A DNA stretch of 64,000 nt from an uncultured Allomuricauda sp. (GTDB lineage Bacteria > Bacteroidota > Bacteroidia > Flavobacteriales > Flavobacteriaceae): positions 1,550,001 through 1,614,000 of the forward strand of contig NZ_CANLYK010000001.1 in assembly GCF_947495325.1 (NCBI RefSeq), read 5' to 3'. The position numbers and the translations under genes are program-made. The notes under the pieces are model-generated. The model saw only the letters and a program-made list of their open reading frames with translations. It was not told where the DNA came from and searched no databases. Each line of letters begins with the position of its first letter. Within the stretch, counting starts at the first letter, position 1. This document shows positions 42,387 through 51,732 of the stretch, piece by piece.

Positions 42387-44420
42387 ATGAAAAAGTCCCA
42401 AATTATTTTGTTTGCCTCTTGCTACACATTGATGTTTTTAATAAGTTCTTGTGTTAAGGATAGTTTTGATGATGGAGTGGAGCCCGAGGGCGAAGTTGAA
42501 GTTGAGGTACCTATTGATGAACTGGAAATCACAGAACTACAAATTCCGACTGATTTTGAATTTAATACCGAAAAGGAAATAACCCTGACCATTAATGACA
42601 ATGAGTCAAACGTAAGATATGATGTCTATGCCTATAGTGATGAGGTAACTATTGGAGATTCGGTAAGCTATTTGAATGAAGAAGATGAAGAAGTCACAGA
42701 TTTTGATATTTCGGTGGACAACCTTAATCATGTTCTTTTCAGTGGAGTTCCTTCCGGAGGAAAAATCGAACACACATTTGTTGTTCCAGACTACTTTGAA
42801 CAATTGTATATAAGAAGAAAAGATGGTTTTAAATATTCATCTGCAATAGTTGATATCGTATCTAATGTTATATCATATACATATGCTCCAGAGGCTGGAA
42901 AAAGGGCTTCCACAGGGAAACCAGGAGTTGAAGACTATTTATATTGCGTAAATGGAAGTGGGGATTTATTTCAGGTAGATCCATTAACCGGGGCTTATAC
43001 ATTTATTTCGGATATGCCTATGGGCAGTTGGACAGCCGCTATTGACCAACAAAACAAATTACTATACTCTATTGGAAAGAGCAGTCCTTATCCCCTTATG
43101 AAATATGATATTGTGAATGATACTTGGACCACAGTTGGTAATGTTGGACTGGGAGGACCAAGATTAAGCTACAATAAGAATGATGGATTATTATACTTTT
43201 CCACTAAAGCCAAACTGTACACCATTGACCCACTTAACGCAGGCATCATTTCAAATTGGGATATAATCGGGTTGGATAGTATTCAAGGTGGTGACATGGA
43301 TTTCGCTGAAGACGGAACCATATACGTTTGTACATTTTCTGGACTGTATAAGCTTGATTTAAATTCGGATGGCGATTATGACGCAACCCGTATCAGTGGC
43401 GAAGATTTACCTTTTAAACCGACTTCAATGACAATTGATTCCAATCAGGAATTATGGCTAGCAGATAATTTATCAAATGGCAATCTGATTGTAATGGATA
43501 CCCAAACAGGTGGTTGGGAATACAGATATGGCCCTAGTTCAACCAGCGGAATATCTTTTGACCGTGTTATCAATGACCTAACAACTTTTAGCATTATAGA
43601 TGATACTGTTGTAGATCCAGATACGGATGGAGACGGAATTACGGACAGTAATGACGAGTATCCAGATGATCCAGATAAAGCTTTTGAGCAATTTACACCA
43701 AGTAAATATGGTTGGGGAACGGTTGCATTTGAAGATTTATGGCCTTTTCTGGGAGATTACGATTTTAATGATACAGCAATCAATTACAGATTCGTTGCAG
43801 TGTTGAATTCAGATAACATGGCCGTGCAGTTGGATATTCATTTTGAAGTAACATCCGATGGCGCCGGTCTCACAAATGCCTTTGGTATTGAAATGGAAAG
43901 TATTGGACCAAATTTAATCGAGTCAGTTACCGGAACAGTGTTGACCGAAGGCTTTATTAATGTAGCGGCAAATGGTGTTGAACAAGGACAAAGTAGAGCA
44001 GTTATAATCCTATTTGACAATAATGAAACCATGTTGAACGTGCCCACAGTGGTTTCTGTAAAGTTTACAACGCCCATTACCACCAATCAGTTGGGCTTAG
44101 CTCCTTTTAATGCATTCTTGATTGTTGCCGGAGATAGAAGCAAAGAAATTCATTTGCCAAACAGACTTAGAACATCTTTAGGGGTGAATGATACATCTGT
44201 AGAAGGTGTAAATAGGGACATAGATGGAAATTATCAAACCGACACCGGATTACCTTGGGCCATTAACATTATACACACTTTTAACCCGCCCAAGGAAAAT
44301 ATTCCTGTTAACCAAGCTTATAATTTCTTTAACGAATGGGCCGTATCCGGAGGTGAATTATATCAAGATTGGTACAAGGATTCTGAGGGATATAGAAACG
44401 AATCTGATTTGCAAAATTAG
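42387..44420 (+). CDS. LruC-domain lipoprotein with propeller-like middle
   Basis: A 677-residue lipoprotein; ATG 42387 is preferred over TTG 42378. Lipobox ISSC is followed by VKDSFDD and a Glu/Val-rich stretch. The middle (~175-405) is propeller-like (YCVNGSGDLFQVDPLTGAY ... LWLADNLSNGNLIVMD). A Ca-binding-like DPDTDGDGITDSNDEYPDDPDKA segment near residue 415 (TSP3 style) precedes the LruC domain (from ~440), with FEDLWPFLGDYDFNDTAINY. The end PWAINIIHTF ... FNEWAVSGG is characteristic. A cell-envelope, probably surface, role is inferred. Confidence 0.85.
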   Translation: MKKSQIILFASCYTLMFLISSCVKDSFDDGVEPEGEVEVEVPIDELEITELQIPTDFEFNTEKEITLTINDNESNVRYDVYAYSDEVTIGDSVSYLNEEDEEVTDFDISVDNLNHVLFSGVPSGGKIEHTFVVPDYFEQLYIRRKDGFKYSSAIVDIVSNVISYTYAPEAGKRASTGKPGVEDYLYCVNGSGDLFQVDPLTGAYTFISDMPMGSWTAAIDQQNKLLYSIGKSSPYPLMKYDIVNDTWTTVGNVGLGGPRLSYNKNDGLLYFSTKAKLYTIDPLNAGIISNWDIIGLDSIQGGDMDFAEDGTIYVCTFSGLYKLDLNSDGDYDATRISGEDLPFKPTSMTIDSNQELWLADNLSNGNLIVMDTQTGGWEYRYGPSSTSGISFDRVINDLTTFSIIDDTVVDPDTDGDGITDSNDEYPDDPDKAFEQFTPSKYGWGTVAFEDLWPFLGDYDFNDTAINYRFVAVLNSDNMAVQLDIHFEVTSDGAGLTNAFGIEMESIGPNLIESVTGTVLTEGFINVAANGVEQGQSRAVIILFDNNETMLNVPTVVSVKFTTPITTNQLGLAPFNAFLIVAGDRSKEIHLPNRLRTSLGVNDTSVEGVNRDIDGNYQTDTGLPWAINIIHTFNPPKENIPVNQAYNFFNEWAVSGGELYQDWYKDSEGYRNESDLQN

Positions 44421-44435
44421 ATTTCCTCAAGCTAC

Positions 44436-44462
44436 AAAAACGCACCAAATGGTGCGTTTTTT
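44436..44462 (+). terminator. Rho-independent terminator
   Basis: AAAAACGCACCA pairs with TGGTGCGTTTTTT across a two-base centre, ending in a T-run. It terminates the first LruC gene and separates it from its paralogue. Confidence 0.88.
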
Positions 44463-44689
44463 AGTAACCGTACTTCGCAAAATAGACTACATTCAAAACT
44501 TAGCCAAAAAATACATCCGTAGTTCTAATCCCTTTTGTTTCCTAGTTTTTAAAGCCAGTAAACAAACGAGCAAATATCAAGAACTTTTCTTTACCACGCT
44601 TTTAACTGATTTCACAACTTTGGAGTGTTTTTCATCGATAAAAAAAATTGTTATGTAAGTTTTTTCGTTCATTTAATGAAATATTTGTG

Positions 44690-46600
44690 ATGAATAAAAC
44701 TAGAATTTTTTCTTTAGTTCTTATTTCTACAATGGCCTTTCTTAACCAAGGCTGTTTAAAAGAAAAATATAACGATTACCTCGAATCTTTAAGTCAGGAC
44801 TCCACAGAGGTTGAAGAAGAGGTGCTAGCGGACCTAAAATTCCCAACTGATTTTGATTTTAAGACAGAATCCACAGTATCTGTAAGCATTACTGATAACT
44901 CCCCATATGTAGTTTATGAGGTCTATTCCTATAGCGACGAACTCATTGAAAGCTTAGATAGTATTACTGGACCTCTTCCCAATAAACTTTTTGAAAAATT
45001 ACCCCTAAATGGTACCATTCAAGAGAGTGTTACAATATCATCTTTGATAGATAATTTATTCGTGGTTAGGAAATCAAATGAACGTATAGACAATGTCATA
45101 ATCCCTATAACACAGAATTCGGCCTCCTACATCTATAATGGTCCTTCGGGCAAACAAAATAGATCACAAACCGTTTCCAGTAAAAACACAGATTGTGCCA
45201 ACGTATTTGGTCAAGAGTATTATACCGATGTAAACAATGTGAACATATCTAGTAATGGTGATGTAAACACAATTTCAAATATTAACTTCCCAAAGCAAGG
45301 CGTTACGGCAATTATAACGGCCACTGACGTAGACGGAGCTGAACTCAAAAGTAAATTCTCTCTCGCTGGTGCAAGTTTTTCCACCCCGGTTTTCACGTTT
45401 TCCGGATTCAATTTTTGGATTAGTTCAAAAATTGACACTAATAGCGACCCTGATGGTTATGTCGAATTCGAAATGATATTTGATGCGCCTGTTCAAAATT
45501 TATTGATGCATTTTAAAAGTGTGGACGCTTCCCTATATCAATTTGTTGGAGATCAGCATTCAGAAACCCTATTATCCGGCGGTACTGAATTCTTTTATGA
45601 TGAATCCGAAAGAATACTTAAGGATACCGATTCAAGAACAAAAGGAAAATATTACCGAGATGGTTATGGTTCTATTTTGATTTCTGCTACATCGGGTACT
45701 TTTGATAAAATTGTTTGGCACAGAATAGATGACCCAACCAGTAGCTCGCAAAACGACACCAATTGGTTTATATTTTCTGAAGTTGAAATATGCAATGATC
45801 AAGATGGGGACGGTGCGGTTGATTCCGTAGATGAGTTCCCTGATGATGCAACAAAAGCATACACTACAACCTATCCTTCAAGTTCTACAAAAGCTTCTTT
45901 GATTTTTGAAGACCTTTGGCCTTTTCAAGGAGATTGGGACTTCAATGATACTGCCATAGACTATTCCATTACCAAAATTTTCAATGCAACAAACGAAGTG
46001 GTGGGAATAGATTTTGACTATGTAGTAACCTCTGATGGTGCTGGTTTTGTGAATAGCATGGCCTTTGAGGTAGGAGGTTTAAATCCAAATAACGTTGCCG
46101 CCACAACTGGTCAAATTCTTGATAGAAATGTCTTTGTCTTGGATGGAAATGGAACCGAACAAGGGCAACAAAATGCTGTAATTGCATTGTTTGATGACCA
46201 TTCCACCATTGTTAACCAAGAAAACACGGTAAGTGTCTCCTTTGTCAGTCCAATTTCAGATACTTCCTTGGATTTTGCTCCATTCAATCCTTTTTTAGTT
46301 GCAAATGGAGAACGGGACAAAGAAATTCATTTAGCCAATTATAATCCAACCACCTTGGGTGATTCACAACCAAATGTTGAAGGTAATAATGCAGATGTTG
46401 ATGGTAATTATAGCACCGATAATGGCCTCCCATGGGCAATCAATGTTATTGAATCCTTTCCTCTATTATTGGAAAAAGAACCTATAAATGAAGGGTATCT
46501 TTATTTTGAAGAATGGGGATTGACAGGTGGCGAGAGCAGAAAAGATTGGTATAAAGACATTCTAGGTTATAGAGATGGATCCAAACTTCAAGGGAACTAG
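44690..46600 (+). CDS. LruC-domain lipoprotein (paralogue)
   Basis: A 636-residue lipoprotein; ATG 44690 gives a clean signal peptide with lipobox NQGC. Its middle differs from the neighbour: a beta-rich module (FSGFNFWISSKIDTNSD ... NWFIFSEVEIC) replaces the propeller. A Ca-binding-like NDQDGDGAVDSVDEFPDD and the LruC domain (FEDLWPFQGDWDFNDTAIDY ... PWAINVIESFP) are shared. The end FEEWGLTGGESRKDWYKDILGYRDGSKLQ mirrors the neighbour closely. The two are tandem duplicates with exchanged middles, and each has its own terminator. Confidence 0.85.
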   Translation: MNKTRIFSLVLISTMAFLNQGCLKEKYNDYLESLSQDSTEVEEEVLADLKFPTDFDFKTESTVSVSITDNSPYVVYEVYSYSDELIESLDSITGPLPNKLFEKLPLNGTIQESVTISSLIDNLFVVRKSNERIDNVIIPITQNSASYIYNGPSGKQNRSQTVSSKNTDCANVFGQEYYTDVNNVNISSNGDVNTISNINFPKQGVTAIITATDVDGAELKSKFSLAGASFSTPVFTFSGFNFWISSKIDTNSDPDGYVEFEMIFDAPVQNLLMHFKSVDASLYQFVGDQHSETLLSGGTEFFYDESERILKDTDSRTKGKYYRDGYGSILISATSGTFDKIVWHRIDDPTSSSQNDTNWFIFSEVEICNDQDGDGAVDSVDEFPDDATKAYTTTYPSSSTKASLIFEDLWPFQGDWDFNDTAIDYSITKIFNATNEVVGIDFDYVVTSDGAGFVNSMAFEVGGLNPNNVAATTGQILDRNVFVLDGNGTEQGQQNAVIALFDDHSTIVNQENTVSVSFVSPISDTSLDFAPFNPFLVANGERDKEIHLANYNPTTLGDSQPNVEGNNADVDGNYSTDNGLPWAINVIESFPLLLEKEPINEGYLYFEEWGLTGGESRKDWYKDILGYRDGSKLQGN

Positions 46601-46631
46601 TTTAGAGTATACAACAAGATATCATAACAAA

Positions 46632-46662
46632 AAAACGCCCCAAAAAATGGGGCGCTTTTGTT
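46632..46662. terminator. Rho-independent terminator between LruC gene and rpsT
   Basis: CGCCCCA pairs with TGGGGCG over a short A loop, flanked by A-runs upstream and T-rich sequence downstream. It can act for both the plus-strand LruC gene and the convergent minus-strand rpsT. Confidence 0.85.
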
Positions 46663-46680
46663 TTGTTATAAGAGGTCAAA

Positions 46681-46932
46681 TTACAAGGCAGCTACCTTAC
46701 TCATCAATTTGCTCTTTAAATTAGCAGCCTTATTGTTATGGATGATATTTCTTTTGGCAAGCTTGTCTATCATTCCAACAACTGTTGGCAATAATGCTTC
46801 CGCTGCTTTCTTATCTTCCTCGCTGCGCAATTTTTTTATGGCATTACGCACTGTTTTATGCTGATACCTGTTGCGTAGGCGCACTGCTTCGTTTCTTCTA
46901 ATCCTTTTTAATGCTGACTTATGGTTTGCCAT
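46681..46932 (-). CDS. rpsT: 30S ribosomal protein S20
   Basis: An 83-residue basic helical protein that binds 16S r[18 protein letters not shown] and the C-terminal [15 protein letters not shown] are diagnostic. It is downstream of two tRNA-Glu genes on the same strand, probably in one transcription unit. Confidence 0.97.
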   Translation of the reverse strand: MANHKSALKRIRRNEAVRLRNRYQHKTVRNAIKKLRSEEDKKAAEALLPTVVGMIDKLAKRNIIHNNKAANLKSKLMSKVAAL

Positions 46933-46964
46933 TATCTTAATTTATACTTTCTAATTCTTTTTAG

Positions 46965-47036
46965 TAGCCCGTAGGGGAATCGAACCCCTGTTACCAGGAT
47001 GAAAACCTGGCGTCCTAACCCCTAGACGAACGGGCC
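46965..47036 (-). tRNA. tRNA-Glu (anticodon TTC)
   Basis: On the minus strand a 72-base cloverleaf begins GGCCCGT at 47036 and ends ACGGGCT plus discriminator A at 46965. The anticodon stem CCAGG/CCTGG encloses TTTTCAT (anticodon TTC). The T-arm AGGGG-TTCGATT-CCCCT is perfect. CCA is not encoded. It is identical to the copy at 47096-47167. Confidence 0.97.
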
Positions 47037-47095
47037 AATTAATTAAAAATGAAGGTCTATGACCATTGCATTTTCAATATTTCATTGAACTCTAG

Positions 47096-47167
47096 TAGCC
47101 CGTAGGGGAATCGAACCCCTGTTACCAGGATGAAAACCTGGCGTCCTAACCCCTAGACGAACGGGCC
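47096..47167 (-). tRNA. tRNA-Glu (anticodon TTC), second copy
   Basis: A second 72-base tRNA-Glu, identical to the one at 46965-47036 and 59 bases upstream of it in transcription order. CCA is not encoded. The spacer between the copies is not duplicated. Confidence 0.97.
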
Positions 47168-47246
47168 TTAAGGCTGCATAATTGCGGATGCAAAAATACA
47201 ACTATTTTTAACTCTTGCAACAGTAAAATTTATTTTTTACCCCCTT

Positions 47247-48722
47247 TTAATAGGCCTTGGCAAACAAAACCCTTTGGGTAGATAGCTTACCTGTTACTAT
47301 ACATTTGCCTTCCTCTTTCTCCGTATCCAAAGGAATACATCGAATTGTGGCTTTTGTCTCCTCTTTTATTTTATCTTCTGTCTCCTTACTTCCATCCCAA
47401 TGAGCAGATACAAAACCTCCTTTTTCCTCAATTATTTTCTTGAACTCATCATAAGAATCCACAGCAGTAATGTGTGATTCTCTATAATCCAGCGCCTTTT
47501 TAAAAATATTTTCTTGAATCTCCACCAATAGGGTTTCTATTTTATTGGCGACATCGCTAGCTTGAATGGTCTCCTTTTGTAAGGTATCCCTTCTGGCAAC
47601 TTCATATGTGCCGTTATCCAGATCCCGCTGCCCAATGGCCAATCGCACAGGAACACCTTTTAGTTCGTATTCATTAAACTTAAAACCTGGTTTATGGGTA
47701 TCCCTTTTATCAAACTTCACCGATATTCCTTTAGAGCGTAATTCCTTAACCAAAGGTTCCACTTTTTCCGCAATTGCATCCAATTGGTCCATTCCTTTAT
47801 ATATAGGAACAATAACCACCTGAATAGGAGCTAAGTTTGGAGGAAGCACCAATCCATTATCGTCACTATGTGTCATGACCAAAGCGCCCATAAGTCGTGT
47901 TGAAACTCCCCATGAGGTGGCCCAAACATATTCCTGCTTTCCCTCTTTATTTGCAAATTTCACATCAAAGGCTTTTGCAAAATTCTGTCCCAGAAAATGT
48001 GAAGTTCCCGCCTGCAAGGCTTTCCCATCTTGCATCAATGCTTCAATACAATACGTTTCCTCAGCCCCTGCAAAACGTTCACTTTCCGTTTTTGTCCCTT
48101 TAATTACCGGAACTCCCATATAGTTTTCCGCAAATTCAGCATAAATACGCATCATCTGCTCTGCTTCTTCCACGGCTTCCTGTCTTGTGGCATGTGCTGT
48201 ATGCCCTTCTTGCCATAAGAATTCGGCAGTACGTAAAAATAAGCGGGTACGCATTTCCCAACGTACAACATTCGCCCACTGATTCACCAATATTGGCAAA
48301 TCCCTGTATGATTGTACCCACCTTCTATACGTATCCCATATAATTGTCTCAGAGGTTGGCCTTACAATAAGTTCTTCTTCCAATTTGGCATCTTCATCTA
48401 CAATAATGCCACTTCCATCTTCTGCATTTTTTAAGCGATAATGGGTAACTACAGCACACTCCTTGGCAAAACCTTCCACATGGCTAGCCTCTTTACTTAG
48501 GTAGGATTTTGGTATGAATAAGGGGAAATAGGCATTCTCATGTCCGGTCTCCTTAAACATTTTATCCAATTGCGCCTGCATCTTCTCCCAGATGGCATAC
48601 CCGTAGGGTTTTATTACCATGCATCCGCGTACACCTGAATTTTCCGCTAAATCCGATTTTACTACAAGTTCATTATACCATTTGGAATAATCCTCGCTTC
48701 TACTCGTTAATTTTTTACCCAT
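47247..48722 (-). CDS. proS: Prolyl-tRNA synthetase (short, archaeal/eukaryote-like type)
   Basis: A 491-residue class II synthetase. [15 protein letters not shown] and [26 protein letters not shown] mark motifs 2 and nearby. [14 protein letters not shown] and [21 protein letters not shown] (motif 3) follow, and then the anticodon-binding domain. It lacks the editing insertion of the long bacterial ProRS and ends with the C-terminal extension of the short class ([19 protein letters not shown]). This type is normal for Bacteroidota. The tRNA-Glu pair lies 79 bp downstream. Confidence 0.96.
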   Translation of the reverse strand: MGKKLTSRSEDYSKWYNELVVKSDLAENSGVRGCMVIKPYGYAIWEKMQAQLDKMFKETGHENAYFPLFIPKSYLSKEASHVEGFAKECAVVTHYRLKNAEDGSGIIVDEDAKLEEELIVRPTSETIIWDTYRRWVQSYRDLPILVNQWANVVRWEMRTRLFLRTAEFLWQEGHTAHATRQEAVEEAEQMMRIYAEFAENYMGVPVIKGTKTESERFAGAEETYCIEALMQDGKALQAGTSHFLGQNFAKAFDVKFANKEGKQEYVWATSWGVSTRLMGALVMTHSDDNGLVLPPNLAPIQVVIVPIYKGMDQLDAIAEKVEPLVKELRSKGISVKFDKRDTHKPGFKFNEYELKGVPVRLAIGQRDLDNGTYEVARRDTLQKETIQASDVANKIETLLVEIQENIFKKALDYRESHITAVDSYDEFKKIIEEKGGFVSAHWDGSKETEDKIKEETKATIRCIPLDTEKEEGKCIVTGKLSTQRVLFAKAY

Positions 48723-48817
48723 CTAGATAGTTTGGCACAAAACTTGTGATAATTCTTTTGAAAAATAGTTCGGTAAAACTAACTATTTTTAGTATGTTCA
48801 ACAATAAAAATTGCGCA

Positions 48818-50137
48818 ATGATAAAGTCTTTACCTCACTCCAAATTCCAAATTCCAATATTATCTATTTTGGCCGTTCTTTTTTTGGCTTCATGTGGTTC
48901 CTATCAACAAGCTTCATATTATGATGATGATGGGATTTATGCAAATGACAATCGTGTTGTCCGTGTTGAAAAAAAATCCGCTGAAGCGGTAAGAATAGAG
49001 CAACAGGAAAGTGATATCTATGGAGATTACTTTGGTCAAATAGCTGATGAATACAGTGAAATTTTAGATGATGAAATCTTTACAGATGTAGATGGCTATT
49101 ATAGTGATGTTGAAAACGATAGCATTCCATTTAACGCCCAAACAGATTATTTTACCGACAACAACACATATAACGGAAACCCAGGCTGGGGAGATAACCC
49201 TACCAGTGTTAGTATAAATGTTTACGACAACTGGAATGCCGGCTTTGGTTGGGGATGGAACGATCCTTGGCTTTGGAACGGATGGGGTGGTGGCTTCGGA
49301 TGGGGCTGGAACAACCCATGGAGATGGAACCGTTGGGGGTGGGCCGGCGGATGGGGCGGTGGCTTCGGTTGGGGAGGCGGCTTCGGATGGGGCGGTGGCT
49401 TCGGATGGGGCGGTGGCTTCGGATGGAACCAACCCTTTTTTAACAATTATAACAGAAGTTACGCATTCAACAGAAGTAGAAGGGGATATTCCAATACTGC
49501 TATTCCAGGTACATCACTACGTGGAAGGTCCAATTTGGCATCTAGAACAAGTGGAACCTCTTCTAGATACAGAACTAATAGCGGACGTTCTAATGCAAGT
49601 AGAAGTGCAGCAACAGGAAGGAGTTCAAGGTCTTATCAAAGTGGAACAACCGCAAGAAGGAGTGTAGGTACCGACGCAGTAGCGCGAAACAGAAATTACA
49701 GGACTAGTAGAAGCACCCGTACTACACCAAGTTATGGTAGAAACTCAGGTACGTATCGCTCTTATGGCACATCACCATCTACCCGAAGTGGCAGTACCAT
49801 TAATAGGGGCTCTTCTACAAATAGGAGTTCGAGGAGTTATCAATCTTCACGAACCACTACTCCACGAACCAGCACCTATAGAAGATCTTCATCTGGAAAT
49901 TCCAGAAGTTCTGGAAGTTACCGCAGTAGCGGTAGTTCTTCAAGAAGCAGTGGAAGCTATAGAAGTTCCGGAAGTTCGTCAAGAAGCTCTGGAAGTTACA
50001 GAAGTTCAGGAGGTAGTTCTTCAAGAAGTTCAGGTAGTTATAGAAGCTCTGGAAGTTCTAGTAGGTCCTCGGGCTCTAGCAGGTCTTCAGGTTCAAGCTC
50101 AAGATCTTCGTCGTCTAGCAGAAGTAGCAGAAGATAA
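48818..50137 (+). CDS. Low-complexity Gly/Trp- and Ser/Arg-rich lipoprotein
   Basis: A 439-residue lipoprotein; ATG 48818 is preferred because it gives a compact signal peptide with lipobox LASC. Alternatives exist at 48746 and 48794. An acidic/Tyr-rich part (SYYDDDGIYANDN) follows. Then come a Gly/Trp/Asn/Phe-rich segment (~145-215, repeated GGGFGW) and ~230 residues rich in Ser, Arg, Gly, Thr and Tyr with repeated SGSYRSSGSSSR units. No enzymatic domain is visible. Similar low-complexity proteins in Flavobacteriaceae are sometimes mislabelled prolyl-tRNA synthetase. A matrix or envelope role is a guess. Confidence 0.85.
   Translation: MIKSLPHSKFQIPILSILAVLFLASCGSYQQASYYDDDGIYANDNRVVRVEKKSAEAVRIEQQESDIYGDYFGQIADEYSEILDDEIFTDVDGYYSDVENDSIPFNAQTDYFTDNNTYNGNPGWGDNPTSVSINVYDNWNAGFGWGWNDPWLWNGWGGGFGWGWNNPWRWNRWGWAGGWGGGFGWGGGFGWGGGFGWGGGFGWNQPFFNNYNRSYAFNRSRRGYSNTAIPGTSLRGRSNLASRTSGTSSRYRTNSGRSNASRSAATGRSSRSYQSGTTARRSVGTDAVARNRNYRTSRSTRTTPSYGRNSGTYRSYGTSPSTRSGSTINRGSSTNRSSRSYQSSRTTTPRTSTYRRSSSGNSRSSGSYRSSGSSSRSSGSYRSSGSSSRSSGSYRSSGGSSSRSSGSYRSSGSSSRSSGSSRSSGSSSRSSSSSRSSRR
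49358..49426 (+). repeat. 18-bp tandem repeat (Phe-Gly-Trp-Gly-Gly-Gly)
   Basis: About four copies of an 18-bp unit (GGTGGCTTCGGATGGGGC and variants) sit in frame within the Gly/Trp-rich segment. GC content is far above the surrounding DNA. Such units are prone to slippage that keeps the frame. Confidence 0.85.
49895..50130 (+). repeat. Degenerate Ser/Arg/Gly repeat region
   Basis: A run of imperfect units encoding Ser-Gly-Ser-Tyr-Arg-Ser-Ser-Gly-Ser-Ser-Ser-Arg, repeated about six to seven times. Codons vary (AGT, TCT, TCA, AGC), so the repeat is kept at protein level more than at DNA level. Confidence 0.8.
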
Positions 50138-50174
50138 ATTCCAAAAAATCATTTAAAAAACTAAATCACGAACA

Positions 50175-51677
50175 ATGAAAATAGTTTCAACTTTCATAAT
50201 GGTATTGGCATGTGTTTTTGTAAACGCACAAAATATAAATGATGTATTACGGTATAGCGCTGAAAATATTCAAGGTACAGCCAGATTTCAGGCAATGGGA
50301 GGCGCTTTTGGCGCATTGGGAGGTGATTTGTCGTCCCTAAACGTTAATCCCGCTGGTTCCGCAGTATTCAACTATAGTCAGTTTACCATTTCTGGTTCAA
50401 ATTATAACAGAAGTAATGATGCGTTTTTTGGGAATAGCACTCGAAACACGGATATCAACTCATTAGAATTAAACCAAGTTGGTGGAGTTTTTGTATTTAA
50501 ATCCTCTACAGACAGTCCTTGGAAAAAAATAGCTCTGGCTTTCAATTATGATATGGTTCAAAATTTTGATAATGAATTTTCTGTTTCGGGCAATACTGCT
50601 CAAGGAATAGATAATTACTTCTTAAACTTTGCACAAGGACAGGCTTTGGGACCTCTACGAGTACAGCAAGGGGAATTTATAGAGGAGGCTTACCTCGATA
50701 TTGGGGCAAATCTTGGCTTTGGTGCCCAACAGGCATTTCTTGGGTTTCAAGCCGGAATTATAGAGCCTACGGTGGATGATGACACCAATACCTCATATTT
50801 TTCCAATGCGCAATACAGTAGTGTAAATCAACAGTATTTGCAGAGTACAACAGGATACAACAGTAGATTTACCGCTAACTTTGCAGGACAATATCAGGAC
50901 AATCTATACCTTGGAGCATCTTTGAATTTCCATTCCGTATTTTATGATAGATTGACTCTTTTGGATGAAAGCGGTTATGACACCGATTCTGATGTTCAAT
51001 TTACTACGTTTGATAATTTACTTCGCACAGAGGGCTATGGTTTTTCCTTTAGTTTGGGAGCCATTGCAAAATTGAACGATAATGTTAGAATTGGAGGAAG
51101 TTACCAGTCTCCTACTTGGTATGAGTTAACTGATGATACCTCGCAACGTATAAATTCTACATTGGCAGAACCAGACATTGATTTTATCAACTTTAATATT
51201 GTAAATCTTTTTGAGGAATATCGAATAAAAACTCCTGGAAAACTAACGGGAAGTGTAGCCGTCGTTTTTGGAAAAGATGGACTGTTGAGCTTTGATTATG
51301 GATATCAAGATATGTCACAAGCCGAACTTCGTCCAACAGCTGATCCTAGTTTTTCGGCTGAAAATGATTTTATCTCAAGCGAATTGGGAGCCGTAAACAC
51401 CTTTAGATTAGGCGGTGAGTTTAGGATTGATGAAGTTAGCCTGAGAGCCGGATATCGGTTTGAAGAAAGCCCTTATGAAAGTGGTGATATTATTGGTGAT
51501 TTAACTGGATATTCTGGAGGAATTGGTTATAACTTTGGTGGAAGTAGGTTGGATTTAGCCGTAAATAGAACAGAACAAGATATAAACGCCTTCCTTTTTG
51601 ATTCCGGGATAAACAGTTCAGCAATGATCAATAGGATAAATACCAATGTTACTTTAGGCTACACGCTAAAATTCTAG
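50175..51677 (+). CDS. FadL/OmpP1/TodX-like outer-membrane transport protein
   Basis: A 500-residue outer-membrane beta-barrel. A signal peptide (ends VNAQ) is followed by the family N-terminus (ARFQAMGGAFGALGGDLSSLNVNPAGSAVF), the plug/hatch segment of FadL-type channels for hydrophobic compounds. Strand-turn patterns continue to the end NTNVTLGYTLKF, with the classical C-terminal aromatic residue. It lies 37 bp after the low-complexity lipoprotein gene. Cargo cannot be deduced. Confidence 0.9.
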   Translation: MKIVSTFIMVLACVFVNAQNINDVLRYSAENIQGTARFQAMGGAFGALGGDLSSLNVNPAGSAVFNYSQFTISGSNYNRSNDAFFGNSTRNTDINSLELNQVGGVFVFKSSTDSPWKKIALAFNYDMVQNFDNEFSVSGNTAQGIDNYFLNFAQGQALGPLRVQQGEFIEEAYLDIGANLGFGAQQAFLGFQAGIIEPTVDDDTNTSYFSNAQYSSVNQQYLQSTTGYNSRFTANFAGQYQDNLYLGASLNFHSVFYDRLTLLDESGYDTDSDVQFTTFDNLLRTEGYGFSFSLGAIAKLNDNVRIGGSYQSPTWYELTDDTSQRINSTLAEPDIDFINFNIVNLFEEYRIKTPGKLTGSVAVVFGKDGLLSFDYGYQDMSQAELRPTADPSFSAENDFISSELGAVNTFRLGGEFRIDEVSLRAGYRFEESPYESGDIIGDLTGYSGGIGYNFGGSRLDLAVNRTEQDINAFLFDSGINSSAMINRINTNVTLGYTLKF

Positions 51678-51702
51678 TCTTTACAGCAAAAAAATATGAG
51701 TG

Positions 51703-51729
51703 AAAGGTCAGAGATATCTGGCCTTTTTT
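51703..51729. terminator. Bidirectional Rho-independent terminator
   Basis: AAAGGTCAGA (51703 onward) pairs with TCTGGCCTTT (one G-T pair), with loop GATA and a T-run after. It lies between the convergent FadL-like gene (ends 51677) and the T9SS protein gene (ends 51733). Confidence 0.85.
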
Positions 51730-51732
51730 ATT

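Noticed and set aside
46965..47167. Repeat pair as a mobile-element or attachment site
   Set aside because: The repeats are complete tRNA genes; no integrase or truncated tRNA copy lies nearby.
49895..50130. Possible CRISPR-like array
   Set aside because: Units are in-frame, degenerate and without unique spacers; they encode Ser/Arg-rich protein.
47247..50137. Second prolyl-tRNA synthetase in the low-complexity gene
   Set aside because: Only the minus-strand gene has synthetase motifs; the plus-strand protein is low-complexity, despite database labels of that kind for similar proteins.
49218..50156. Alternative-frame open frames of 122-149 residues in the Gly/Trp and Ser/Arg repeat gene
   Set aside because: Repetitive GC-richer DNA keeps several frames open; the lipoprotein frame has a signal peptide and the others do not.
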